Origin: Clitoria ternatea
Taxonomy: Eukaryota; Streptophyta; Magnoliopsida; Fabales; Fabaceae
DNA: 64,000 bases
Direction of reading: 5' to 3'
Assembly: GCA_037962975.1 (NCBI GenBank)
Contig: CM075669.1
Span: 107,772,501 to 107,836,500, forward strand
This document shows positions 22,512 through 34,482 of the stretch, piece by piece. Position 1 is the stretch's first letter. The number at the start of each line of letters is the position of its first letter. The notes under the pieces were generated by a model. That model was not told where the DNA came from, searched no databases, and saw only the letters and a list, made by a program, of their open reading frames with translations. A program made the position numbers and the translations under genes.

Positions 22512-25500
22512 ATGAAGTTCCAAGGGAAAAGCTCCTTGATATCATTACTTTTCTTGCTCTGCACCCTTTATCTTGGGCAAACTTCTGTTTATAATTGTGT
22601 ACTTGATATCCAATTCTCCTCAACCATAAACAGTTCAAACTGTGAATTTTTCAATTGGGGAGGGTTTATCAATGGTTGTTGTGGACTATATTTTGATGAT
22701 TACCTATATGCTTTGAGGCAGAAGGCCAACCAAACAGGAAAAATATTCTTGGACTCATTGGAGCAAAAACGCTGCATAGCGTCATCAATGGAAGATTTTG
22801 GGGAAAATCTAACATGCCATGGGATAGAGAAGCTAACAAGTGGAGCTGGTGGTTGCTCTGATTACACTGTTCAAGATGTTGTTAACAAGCTTGGAGATAA
22901 CTTGAGGAGATTGGATGAAGATTGCATGCCTTTAAGCATAAGTAGCAGGCCAAATGAAACATGCACTACATGTTTGAAAACATGGGATGATATCAGAGCA
23001 AAATCAGAATCAGCAAATATCAGTGATTATATTTGTAGGTTTGCTGTGCTTGTATCAGTAACAAGTACCAGACTTTATGATAGGGATTCAGTTCAAGCGG
23101 TTTATGAATGCCTTGGGGGACATACCCTTTCTGCAGGTGACATCCAAAGCTAAAGTTACTTTGATATTTACTTCAATTATTTTTTCTCCTTTCTTATTAG
23201 TGGTACTTCATAGGTACTTTATAAGAATCAGGAATTTAAAGGTTATTTGATTTCTTGTTTTTATATTTATATCATGTTTCACACTTAATTATAATACTAT
23301 CACCTTGTTATTTGTTTATAATTTTCTTTTAGTGGAACACCAAAGAAAATATTTTAGAAATAGAAAATCAAATGACAATTTTATAAATGAAAATAAAAAT
23401 AAAAATAAAAGAAACGTTTAGGATCTTCAATTGATTTTGATGAACCTCAATCATTCTACTAATTAACTTATTTTTCTGATGTTACAGTTAAAGTGGAAGT
23501 TTCGGCTAGGGGAAATAAAATCGGCCTAGGTACTAATGATCTGGTTGCTACCAGATATGGTTTTTGATGGTTTTTATAGAAAAATTTTTTGTAGAAAATG
23601 TTGATAATATTAAAAAATTATTACTATCTGAGTCATGGCAAGTTTTTTTTTTTGTAAAATGTGATCGAAACAGAGCTCTGGGTTGCCTTTGGCATAATAG
23701 GAGTTACAGTTGTAGTAATTCTCTCTGCAATTGCATTTTTTCTCAGAAGGATTAGAAGTGCTCCAACCGTTCAAAATGGTACTTATGAGAAGGTGCCTTT
23801 GTGAATTTATTATGGTTCTGCATCATATATTCCTTTATTATACTTGACACTATCTATGTACTCAGATTCTGAGGATTCAACATCACTTAAGATAACTTTG
23901 AAGGATGTTTATGTAGCAACTAACAATTTCAGTGCTTCAAATTTCATAGGCCAAGGTGTAGCCGGTAAGACTATGTCTCAACTTAGAGAAATGTGCTAGA
24001 AACTGATTTGATGTAACAAGAAAAGTGCTAGAAACTGAAGTGTTCAACAATGTTAATATAAGCTTTAGAAAAAATTGCTATAAATTGCACATTTGAACTC
24101 TAGTTCTTCACTAATGAGGTTGCTGTCTTGTTAATTTAACGCATTACAAATATGGCTGCATGGTCAGAGTAAGCAATTTGTACATCTGGTCAGAGAAAGC
24201 AAAGCAAATTGGCTGCATGCATGGTTTCAGCACCTTAAAAAGGATAAAAAAAACAGAAACTATGCACTAAAATAACATATCTAATGGCAAGGACAACAAT
24301 ACAACCATGAAATCTGGTGCTTAAGGAAGCAGAGTGAAACTGCAGAGAGAAAATGTTAAAAAAGAGATAACCACGTGAATCAAAATGATGATTATTCATT
24401 AAGTATATTGGATGCAGAGTAAACTTTCACTTTGGTTATTGAAATCAGTGATGTTGGTTTCTTTACCGCTTGACTTTTGAAAACCATCATTTCAGTCACT
24501 GATTTTATAAAATCATCACTTAGTCCCTGAAATTGTTTACTTATTATTAATCAGTTTAGTCCTTGAAATTGGTCATGGTTAATCAATTATATCCTTAAAG
24601 TTGGAAATGTATGATAACAATTTCAGGACTAAAATGATAGTTTCTAAAAGTTAGGATGTAATTGATTGAAGACAATCAATTTCAAGGATTAAAGCGATGA
24701 TATTAACTGATGATACCAATTTCAATGAACAAAGTAAAGATTTACTCGGTAGATAAGCTATAGATTGAATATGCAATTGTCCTGATTATTTTGTACTCGG
24801 GTTATTCCAGGTAAAGCGTACAAAGGTATACTCTCCAATGGTCAATCTGTTGCAGTGAAGCATATCAACAAGGAAGGTTACATGGAGACCTTTGTCAGAG
24901 AAGTGAGAAGCCTTTCCCATGTTATACATCAAAACCTAGTAGCTTTACTGGGAAACTGTGAAAATGAAGCTGAGTGCTTCCTAGTGTATGAACTATGCCA
25001 CAATGGGAACCTCTCAGAGTGGTTATTTGGTATCTTTTTCTTTTTTTTTCCAGTTATAATTTATTCAAAATTTTCTTTAAATAGAAGTCTTGAATGCAAT
25101 ATTCATATGACAGGAGATGATAAAGTTCTTTCATGGATCCAAAGACTAGAAATTGCCATTGATAGTGCAAGAGGTCTCGAGTTTCTCCACACTTACCCAA
25201 GTGGCTGTATTGTTCATCGTGATATAAAGGTACACACATAGTATCCAATCTTCCTTGTTCCTCATGTAGTCGATTGGTTTTCGGTTGGAGTTGCTCAATT
25301 GTGATTAACTAACTAGAAGCAAGTTTTAAATTTATTGATAAAACAAAATTGGATAATGTCTTTTCTTTAACTGGGTTACCAATCAGACATTATTTATATT
25401 TCTACCATCCAGTCTCATTGATTAATCATTTGTTACACGCATGTTGTGTTAGCAGCCATCAAACATTCTTATTGATATCAACTTCCAAGCAAAACTTTCA

Positions 25501-26064
25501 GACTTTGGATTGTCTAAGGTTATGGATTTGGGTCAATCACATGTGAGCTCTGAAGTGAGAGGAACATTCGGTTACATTGATCCTGAATATCGAACGAATC
25601 ACCATGTAAATGCCCCAGGGGATGTGTATAGTTTTGGAATAGTGTTATTGCAACTTCTATCAGGACAAAGGGTCCTTAACATCGATTTACAGAGGCCAGT
25701 GTCCCTTGGTAAAATGGTGAGAAATTACATTCTAAGACCAATATCCAAAGTTTGATTTAGACTAAAATGACGAGTCACAACGTTTCATCCAAACCATAGT
25801 TTGAGAGTCTAAACCTTAAAACGATGTCCTACTTTACTTGAGATCAAGTAATTAATTGCTGTGTTTGTTTTGTAGGCGAGAGATGTTGCTAAAGGGGATG
25901 ATATTTCAGAACTGGTTGACCCTAAGCTCAAAGAAGAGTACTGTGTCGATGCATTTGACATGGTCCTAAAGCTAGCTTTGTCTTGCACTGGACCCAAGCA
26001 GCATAGGCCCTCAATAGAGCAAGTGTTATACAGCCTTGAAAAGGCACTCGATATCTCATTGTAA
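22512..26064 (+). CDS. SPARK-domain receptor-like protein kinase (8 exons, 551 aa)
   Basis: Exons by GT/AG and phase: 22,512-23,136; 23,488-23,529; 23,674-23,778; 23,866-23,964; 24,811-25,029; 25,114-25,229; 25,456-25,716; 25,876-26,064. They total 1,656 nt in one open frame. Residues 1-24 look like a signal peptide. About 28-205 form a Cys-rich ectodomain with CC, CxxC and spacing like the SPARK domain of plant receptor kinases such as At1g11050 and the mycorrhizal ARK/KIN3 group. One membrane helix (about 224-246) precedes the kinase. The kinase shows GQGVAG 286-291, Lys307, Glu321, HRD 398-400, DFG 418-420 and GTFGYIDPEY, so it should be active. The first ATG is supported by the signal peptide. 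The activating signal is unknown. Assignment to the ARK/KIN3 subgroup is tentative. Confidence 0.85.
24418..24746. mobile_element. Foldback/MITE-like element in intron 4 of the receptor kinase gene
   Basis: The ends are imperfect inverted repeats of about 35 bp (AGTAAACTTTCACTTTGG.. against ..CAAAGTAAAGATTTACT). The interior repeats the phrase TTAGTCC.TGAAATTG on both strands, a style common in short plant elements. No target duplication is certain. Confidence 0.6.
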
Positions 26065-27579
26065 ACAAAATTATTGCTCAAAAATCAACGCAGGTGCAAA
26101 AAATTTTTAGAAGTGAAAAAGTGATGGTTCATGTAGCTTGGGTAAGCTGACCTTGCGGGTTGGGGATGAATCAGCTCTCAACTTGGAGTGGGCAGGCCTT
26201 GTTCATTCTGTTTCATTTTCTAACTCAATTGGAAACGAAGTGTCTGCTAGTTTTAAGTGATTTTCTGAAGTTGAAAGGCACTTCAATTGCATTGAAAGGC
26301 TACAACAAAATTCTATGGTGAAGATGTCTCCCCAGCATGACTTATTTCTAGTACTTTCACTGTCTCAGGTTTCCTATTTTCATTTATATTCCTATTTTCT
26401 TCTCTTAAAAACGTCTAATGACTCCTATCATATGTCTTAACGGATATAATGTTCAAACAATTAACAACGGATAGCCCAGGGTAGGGAACATCATGATAAT
26501 CGGTAAATAGATTCATGAGTTTTTTTATATTAAATTTGTTTTAGATTTATATGTTGTGATCAATTCTTAATTTCGGTCCTTCATTCATTTTTTTTATTTA
26601 GTTTTGGTTATAATGTTATTTAATATATTAAAATTGATTATTAAAAACATTGAATGAGAAAAAAAATAATCCATTTTAAGAAGTTTATGAGTAAAATAAA
26701 TTAAAAAGACTAATAACATATTATTTCAGTTTATTGAGTAAATAGTTATGTTAATAGTGTTACATTTTAGGATCAATTTTAATATATTAATTTAAAACTA
26801 ATTTTAATAAATTTATTTTAATGTATTGAATAACATATAAATTAAAATCAATGAAAATGAAACACTCTTTTCATATTTAACTTTTTTTAATATAACCCGT
26901 GAATGAAAATGATATACTCTTTTCAAAAGGTTTGTATCATTGAATGAGTTTCATAAACCCAAAACCCTAGTGGGTTCTATGATACAAAAATTTAGAATTG
27001 AGCGATACGGTATCTATGGAGTTTATCAACCGTTAGATTGTGATCTACAGTTATTAACTACTGATGGCAACCAGTACCACTGGTAACATGATGAATAATA
27101 GCTATGGGATTGCATTTGAGTCCTTAAGACTGAAAGAGAGCCATTTACTATAGCTACATTTCGTACAAGATATTTGTCTCGTGTTACCTTAAATTTTCTT
27201 TTTATTTTTTCTTTCCGATAAAATATTTCAGTTATCGAGTTAATTATTTAAAATTTATGTATAGATATTAGTTAAATTATTTTTATTATCGGAAAATAAT
27301 TGTATACTATTCAATAAAAAGTATAATATATTTTAAAAATATCATCTATTTATTCGAGTTCTAAAACATTTATTTAACATTAATTTTATCTTTAAAATAT
27401 TAAATACATTTTTTAAGATTAAAATTAATTGCTACGTAGTTTATAAAAATTCGAAGAGTTTTATTACTATATTATTATGAAAATAAAATTAGTCATTATT
27501 ATTACAATATAATAAGATTATTTCACTCAAAATTTTTATTATCGCACAATACAAATTTATTGTAACTTACTTTAGTTAT
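26065..27579. other. 3' region of the kinase gene and AT-rich spacer
   Basis: The first few hundred bases are probably 3' UTR. The rest is AT-rich with no supported gene. Confidence 0.4.
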
Positions 27580-27894
27580 GTAATATATAGAGCTATCAAA
27601 ACAGGTCAACTCGACCCATACGGGTTGGCCCACCATGGGTTGAAAATTTTTGTAACCTAATCCAACCCAACTTGTTTTCTTGAGTGATCTAATTTTCTCA
27701 ACCCAACCCAACCCACCAACACATCTCGTAGCTCACGGGTTGGCCCACCTGTTGAGAAAAAGTCTGGTCAAAAATATAAGTTTCAAGTCCTGTAGGACTA
27801 GACCCTAGATTTTATAGATTCCTGAATTTGTTTATATTATTCATCAAGTATTTTCGCTAAAAGAATAAAGTCTGAACTGTTCATAACATTTCTT

Positions 27895-28296
27895 TTAGTG
27901 CAGAAGTAATTTCAGGATACGAAGATTAGGTTGTAAAAACAAAGGGGGAGCATGTGTGTGTTCTAAAAGTCTGGGAGAATAACAAAAGTCTAATAGAAGC
28001 ATCTTGATTAAAGAACTCTCCTTCAACATTCGAAAATTCTATTTTGGTGATGTTTCGAGAGAAATGATCATATCATATTTGTGTGCTTATGATTAAAGAA
28101 CAAAAAGAACAAAATCAACATAAGTAGCAGCTGTCAGCGTACCTACCCCTGCGAACTCTGATCACAAGTCAGAAATCTCATCAAGATATCTCAGAAAGAA
28201 ACCTCTTGCTCAATCAAGAATTAGTTCACGAATGGCTTTGCGCATGGAAATGCATGAGAAACCATTCTCGTGAAAATACTGAAATATGATTCAGAC
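27895..28296 (+). repeat. Left arm of a 402 bp near-perfect inverted repeat
   Basis: It pairs with 29,091-29,492. By manual comparison the arms differ at one position (G in GCAGAAG, where the partner complement has T). It contains AAAACAAAGGGGGAGCATG, which looks like a copia polypurine-tract region. Confidence 0.9.
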
Positions 28297-29090
28297 CTCT
28301 CTCAAGCTTGAATTCAACTTCAAGGTAGCTAAAGGCAAAATACCTTTAAAGGATTTCCAACGTCTATATCTACTTTCAAGAAGAAATAACGGATATATCC
28401 TTCAAGTCACTATAACTATCAAGGAAGTTTGAACATCAGGCATACAAGAAAATCTCAGAAGAAAACTCTTCAAAGTTATCATTCAATCTCATTCTAGTTC
28501 ATTTTCTTGTAAAGACAAAGACCCTTATTACTTTCTAGCTCTGCTCATAGAAAACTCAGGTCTTGTGTCAAAAAAATTTAGTGCGTAATCTCAAAATTGT
28601 CTATTATTTATACACTAAGTTCTGGAAACTCTTTTTTTCTTACTATTCGTGTAAGTCTGGTGTGTTAGGAAACACTTTGGCCTGAAGAGGTTTTCAAAAG
28701 AATACTTGGATTAAGCGTGACTTGTTGAAAGAATACTTGGGATAAGCCAGAAGTGGCTAGTGTCAAGAATACTTGTAGCACAGGTCTGATGTTGATATTG
28801 TAAATGAGATTTTTACAATAATGGAAATCCTTCAAGTTTGAAGGGACTAGACGTAACTTCTGCATTAGAAGTGAACCAGTATAAACTCTGTGTGTTTATT
28901 CTATCTCATTCATCATCGATTGATTACTTGTAAATTTTATTTGCTTCTAAGTTTTGGTGAAAAAAGTCTAAGACTTATTCAACCCCCCTTCTAAGTCTGA
29001 CTCTGAACCATTACCATCTTTTAAAAAATAAAAAAATATATGAAAATGCCAAAAAAATTCCTCACATTCCAATACCAATTTTTTTTTATT
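28297..29090 (+). repeat. Loop of the inverted repeat, copia-LTR-like sequence
   Basis: 794 bp without ORFs. The right half has the style of a SIRE-like copia LTR end (GACTAGACGTAACTTCTGC.., ACTTATTCAACCCCCCTTC at about 28,974-28,992). Assignment is from memory and needs a repeat search. Confidence 0.45.
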
Positions 29091-29492
29091 GTCTGAATCA
29101 TATTTCAGTATTTTCACGAGAATGGTTTCTCATGCATTTCCATGCGCAAAGCCATTCGTGAACTAATTCTTGATTGAGCAAGAGGTTTCTTTCTGAGATA
29201 TCTTGATGAGATTTCTGACTTGTGATCAGAGTTCGCAGGGGTAGGTACGCTGACAGCTGCTACTTATGTTGATTTTGTTCTTTTTGTTCTTTAATCATAA
29301 GCACACAAATATGATATGATCATTTCTCTCGAAACATCACCAAAATAGAATTTTCGAATGTTGAAGGAGAGTTCTTTAATCAAGATGCTTCTATTAGACT
29401 TTTGTTATTCTCCCAGACTTTTAGAACACACACATGCTCCCCCTTTGTTTTTACAACCTAATCTTCGTATCCTGAAATTACTTATGCACTAA
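29091..29492 (-). repeat. Right arm of the 402 bp inverted repeat
   Basis: Reverse complement of 27,895-28,296 with one visible mismatch and no gaps. A transcript across both arms would form a hairpin of about 400 bp. Confidence 0.9.
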
Positions 29493-29731
29493 TACTAATC
29501 AAAAATAGTATAACTAAATAATTTCACAGTTCAACTTCAAAATAATACAAAACCGTGGGCCAACCTGGCTCCCCACGGGTTTAGCGCATCGTGAGCCGAG
29601 TTGAGTAGGCCGAGCTAGAAAATGTTTTACTTAAAAAATAAGCTATTTTTTTCAACCCGGCTCACCCAAAACCTACCTCGAGCTAGGTTGGCTCATGGGT
29701 TGGAACCCATTTTGACGCCTTTAGTAATATA

Positions 29732-30863
29732 CTCCAAGGGCATAACATGTTTGTTGTAGAAGGTTAAGTGTCCAATATGTACTATACCATCTGTAACGTA
29801 ATTATACTATATAGTCTTCACCTAAATCCCTATGTTTTATAAACAATTTTAGTATACTCCTCATAAACTTTTTCTACTCAAAATCATTGTACTCTCATTC
29901 TTTACGTGATTTAAAAATTGCCAGCTAGCATGTCCATACTTGAACTAGTATACATGTAGACCCTGGATATAATTAGCTATCCCTCAAGTGCACTGAGTCC
30001 AAACCTCCATACCCTACTTTCATAAGGTATATACTATATACCCGATACATGCAAGAATATTCTTGAAGCATCTATCATGCCACTGATAATATCACTATAA
30101 ATTCAAAAAGATTTACCAACAAGGCAATCATTTTCTTTATACATAACGTTACCTATAAACAAAACCCCATAACATGTCATCACACGCATGGAGCATAACA
30201 TCTCACTCATCATATGCCAGTTATTGTACATCAGACCTTGACACCTCAATATAGGAAACATTTAGCATGCTTGGTGGAACTCGCTAAAGGCATTCCCATC
30301 GAGGAATCAGATGGCAGTTGGGTCATCTCAACCATTAATACAATGGTGCTTGCCGTTGGGCTTCCCAGTGAGCAACAAGGTTGCTTAACCATATCCTAAT
30401 CCTAAGGACATCATTGAGGACCTTAATAGGCAAGTTTATGTCTTAACCGGACAAGGTTATGCTCAATAAACACCCTCTAACAAAGTTCTATATTACCTTT
30501 CTTCAGACTTCAAGTATGAAATAATTGACAAAGCCATTTTGTAATACACCAAGGTTCCCCAAGCTCACTAGCTATGCTAGAACCTATCACACCATCTAAT
30601 ACAAACGTTTTCTGGGATATACCCCTAATGCCCTCTCTATCTCCACATCCCAATAGATAACAACTCCAATCCCACAATTCGAACAATATTTTACTTGCCT
30701 AAATTATTTTGTGGTTAGATCGTTGCCCACTCACAGTTACATGTAGGTTCTTATTATCGAATAAAGCTTAAGATGGGAAGAAAAAAATAAGAGAATGAGA
30801 GCTGCACAGAAAAGTAAATTACAAGAAAGGTAAAGGTGGTATTGAGATTACACTTACTAAGTG
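29732..30863. other. Intergenic spacer, nothing recognised
   Basis: It lies between the hAT element and the gypsy LTR. An open frame at 30,214-30,399 has a protein-like composition but no family I recognise and no continuation. Confidence 0.35.
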
Positions 30864-33302
30864 TGTAACATCCTAAATTTTAGAATGTTAGAAAATAATT
30901 TATTAAGGATCAATGGAGAATTTCCGAGTGAAATTCCAAGTAAATCATGCCTGAGACAAGACTTTCCGAGTGAAAATGGATATGATTTCGAGTGAGGGAA
31001 GGTTAACATGTTTCCGAGTGAAGCATGATTGAGAGAATCACTTCTGAGTGAAGAAACTGTGTCCGAATGAGACACTGTTGTGGAAGGAAAATCCGAGTGA
31101 AACGTCTCCGAGTGAAACGTTTCCGAATGGGTCGTTTCCGAGAGAAGTACTCCCGAGTGGGAAAAACTTTGATTTCGAATGAGTACTTCTCGGGATGAGA
31201 TATTTTTGAATAGTGACCGAGTGAAGTATCTCCGAGTTGTGTAACTGTCCGAGTGAGGTGTCTCCGAGTGTGACACTTTCGAGAGGGATGGCACCGAGTG
31301 AGGCATTCCAAGTGGGATAATGTCGAGACATTTCTGACTTCCGTGTGGCAAGGCACTGATTGGGACATACCGAGTGAGTCTTTTTAGGGAGAATACTTCT
31401 GGGCAGAGAGACTTTAACTCCGAATGGATACGTTTCTGAGTGAATAGTTTCCGAGGGAAGTAAATATCCGAGTGGTGAACTCCATTTAATTCGTGCTTGG
31501 GTTGATATTCAGTTTCCGAGAGCTTGTGCTCGGATTCGTCTTCAAGACTGTTTTCGACCCCGAGTGATCCTTTCTAGTGGAAAGATTTCCGAGAGAGGAT
31601 TGTCTTCAAATTCCGAGTGATCTTTTCGGATGAAAGACTTCCGAGTGACGCAAGTGAAGGCTTGACTCGGGCAGAAATATATCTGAGAGAGATGTCTGAA
31701 TGAGACATTCCGAGTGGATTATTTCCGAGGAAGGAAAGCTGAGAGTTTCATGTGGAAACCTTTCCGAGTAAATTTCCTTCGAATGAAGTAATTCTGAGCG
31801 GAAAGAGGCTCTGATGAATCTTTTCGGAAAGATGTGCCCTGAATACCGAAACCGAGTCGGAATTGATAATTACTTCAATTATTGAGGCTTTCCACATCAC
31901 TGTTCTAGCAGATTCTCTTTTCTGATTTTTCAAAGTATGGGACCCTCTATTGTCCTATTCTTCTTTCTTTATTACCTTGTTTTGTCCTTATATCTTATTA
32001 TATATGTATCAGTGCTTAATTATTTCATTCATGTCTTTTTCATGAACGATTTCTGTCAAATCCTATCATTAGATTAGCTGGGAATTTCAAGGGTGTCAAC
32101 ATCACCTTTAATCTTTTTCTTTGCCAATCATTATTGGAAATTATTAATAAAAGAGGAGACCAATCTTCATTCTTCTCTTTAACGTGAAAGTTTGTAAGAG
32201 CTTTAAGAAAGGAAGCTTTGAAAGAGTTCAGAACTGAAATTCCAATCGGAATTTGTGAGCTGTGATTGGATATAGCTTGAGGAGATTCTTTATTTCCAGG
32301 TAGGGGGAGCGTTACATTTTAAATGCATGGTTTATGAACGGATTCAGGATAATATTATTGTATTTAATAAGAAATCCTGAATATATATATATATATATAT
32401 ATGTTATACATATTTGTGATGATTGTGATATTTCCGTTCATATGATATTGATGTTGATATGTAATATGTGAATTTATGATTATTCCTGTGCATGAGATGC
32501 AGTAGGAAATATGATGTTGATATGTGATTGATGATGATGATATGAATAATATTCATGAATTTTTCATGATATATATGAATGCATGGGATGCATTTGATAA
32601 GCATGTGATGCTTGTGTATTGAACAAACATGAAATATGATGTGGTTTCGAGGATTCCATAAAAAGACCTTGGGTGGGACTTAAGGCAAACCTCTTGAGCG
32701 GGGCTCGGGGTTTAGCCCGTGACACTACCGTTGTCGCTGGGAGTGATTGTGTCACGTGAGAGGGTAAACAGTTTGGTACCAGTAAAACGGCCGGATCAGC
32801 TGAGAGCTGAGTTATGGCTGAGAGCCAGTGTTGCAACACAAAATTAAAAGACTTAATAATGGATCCATTTGATTGAGCATATGAATGCATTGATATATGT
32901 TATTGAGAATAACATGATGATATATGATGAGATTGTGTGATATGAGTTTGATTTGTATGTAGTTATGAATTGGATATTTAATCCGATTCAATAACTATCA
33001 TTTGACATGTATATTCTCACCCCCTACTGTTGTTATTTTTACAGTGGACATAGGACCCAGCAATGACGTGTGAGATCACTCAGCCGTTCGGAGCATTATG
33101 TATTTATGTGTATTGTACATAATGCACATAGTTGTTTGTAGTAGCCTTGGCCGGCTCCTGTGTATACCGATTTGTAAAATATATGTATTTATAAATGAGC
33201 CAGTTGATGTAATGCCGACTGCATTATTATGTTAATTATGAAAATTCTATTTTAAAATTTAAACTATTTGTGAAAAATTTATTTGGATTTTGGGGTGTTA
33301 TA
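30864..33302 (+). repeat. 5' LTR of the Tekay element, with CCGAGTG-rich segment
   Basis: 2,439 bp. From about 30,900 to 31,800 the word CCGAGTG recurs at irregular spacing, at least 15 exact copies by eye plus many one-base variants. This produces His-Ser-Glu-rich ghost ORFs on the minus strand. An AT microsatellite lies at about 32,380-32,401. One 15 bp repeat unit present near 31,100 is missing from the 3' LTR. Confidence 0.9.
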
Positions 33303-33305
33303 TTT

Positions 33306-33317
33306 TGGTATCAGAGC
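33306..33317 (+). promoter_or_regulatory. Primer-binding site (initiator tRNA-Met)
   Basis: TGGTATCAGAGC, exact match to the common plant retrotransposon PBS, lies three bases after the 5' LTR. Confidence 0.9.
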
Positions 33318-33483
33318 AGACTTGAAAAGGTCCAAGGCCAAGGTTAATCTACTAAATGCTATGAACTGAGAGAAATCATATTATTGTTGATACGTGCTAT
33401 AGTTGAAGAAATCAACTATAAATAAATTGCCTTCATATCCGTGAGAGGTACTAAAGTATAGTGATTATTTTCAGGATAAGAAA

Positions 33484-34480
33484 ATGGACCCTCATGGTAT
33501 GGATGCAATGGTTGCTGCCTTCCAGTGTGTTACTGATATCTTAGAAAGGCAGAACCAGCCTCAATCGACTGACAATCAAACTGTTGATTGTTTCTTAAAA
33601 TGAAAACCGACTGAATTCCATGGAGGTTTTCAGCCCGACCAAGCTTATGCTTGGATTCAAAACTTAGAAAGGATCTTTGGCAGTCTGAAGTGCACTGAGG
33701 CACAGAAGGTCGAATATGTTGCGTTTATGCTTCGGAAAGAAACTGAAAACTGGTGGAAAATAACTAAAGACCGACTGACAGCTATGGGAACTGAACTGAT
33801 CTGGGAGAATTTCAAGGGATGTTTCCTTGAAAAATACTTTCCTGACACGGTCAGAAGCCGAAAGGAATTGGAATTTATGGAGCTCAGACAAGGAAATCTG
33901 AGTGTGGAAGAGTACGCGGAAAAATTCGAGGAACTCTGTTTGTTTTATCCTCTTTTTCAATTGTCGGGTACTGAAGGCTCAAAGTGTATTAAGTTTGAGA
34001 GTGGTCTGAACCCAACAATCAAGAAGGCTTTCTGACACCAGGAAATTAGAAGCTTTCCGATTGTGTTTAATAAATGCCGAATCTATGAGGAAGATGAAAA
34101 AGCTTCTACTGGACCGAGCAGTAAGTTGGGTAGTTCTTCGAAGCTACCACCGATTAATTTTAAGAAGCATGGGAAGTCTGTTAGAGGCGGATCATCCTCT
34201 AACTTCTGAGGCCGAGAGAATTCTGGTGGCCGATCCGTGAGTCGTTCGAGAGACGTTAAATGTTTCAAATGTGGCGGTGATCATTATGCTCGGGATTGTG
34301 ATAAAGAAGAATGAGTTATTTGCTTTCATTGTAATGAGAAAGGACACGTTCGTCCTAACTGTCCTCTTTTGCAACTGACCGAGTCAAATGTTAGTGTAAA
34401 CCGAGGAGGTTTCCGAGGATGAGGCCATGGAGTCGGAAATAGAGGAGGCAGAGGACATGGTGGACGTGGTAATAATTCTA
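33484..34480 (+). pseudogene. gag of the Tekay element, interrupted
   Basis: It starts MDPHGMDAMVAAFQCVTDIL and has a Retrotrans_gag domain (FLEKYFPDTVRSRKELEF, LRQGNLSVEEYAEKFEEL). Two zinc knuckles follow: CFKCGGDHYARDC, one residue shorter than the CX2CX4HX4C rule, and CFHCNEKGHVRPNC. Stops at about 33,601, 34,033, 34,207 and 34,312 break the frame, all TGA. Gag would build the particle and package RNA. Confidence 0.85.
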
Positions 34481-34482
34481 TT

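Larger units (their letters stand above)
27588..29723. mobile_element. Non-autonomous hAT-type element (2,136 bp)
   Basis: GTAATATA flanks it on both sides (27,580-27,587 and 29,724-29,731), an 8 bp target duplication as made by hAT transposases. The termini TAGAGCTATCAAAACAGGT and the complement TAAAGGCGTCAAAATGGGT match at about 14 of 19 positions. Subterminal GGGTTGGCCCACC-type repeats occur at both ends (27,623-27,750 and 29,550-29,710). No transposase is visible. The interior holds unrelated LTR-like DNA with a large inverted repeat, so it is a composite. Confidence 0.7.

Noticed and set aside
22512..23153. A stand-alone secreted protein of 213 residues
   Set aside because: Its stop lies in intron 1; GT donor at 23,137 and matching phases join it to the kinase exons. 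A retained-intron form is possible but not the main product.
30214..30399. Possible coding exon of 61 codons
   Set aside because: Protein-like but no recognised family, no splice partners and stops on both sides.
31003..31368. Minus-strand ORFs of 97-218 codons rich in His-Ser-Glu (also at 37,892-38,783)
   Set aside because: They are produced in all frames by the CCGAGTG repeats of the LTRs, have no domain, and differ between the two LTR copies.
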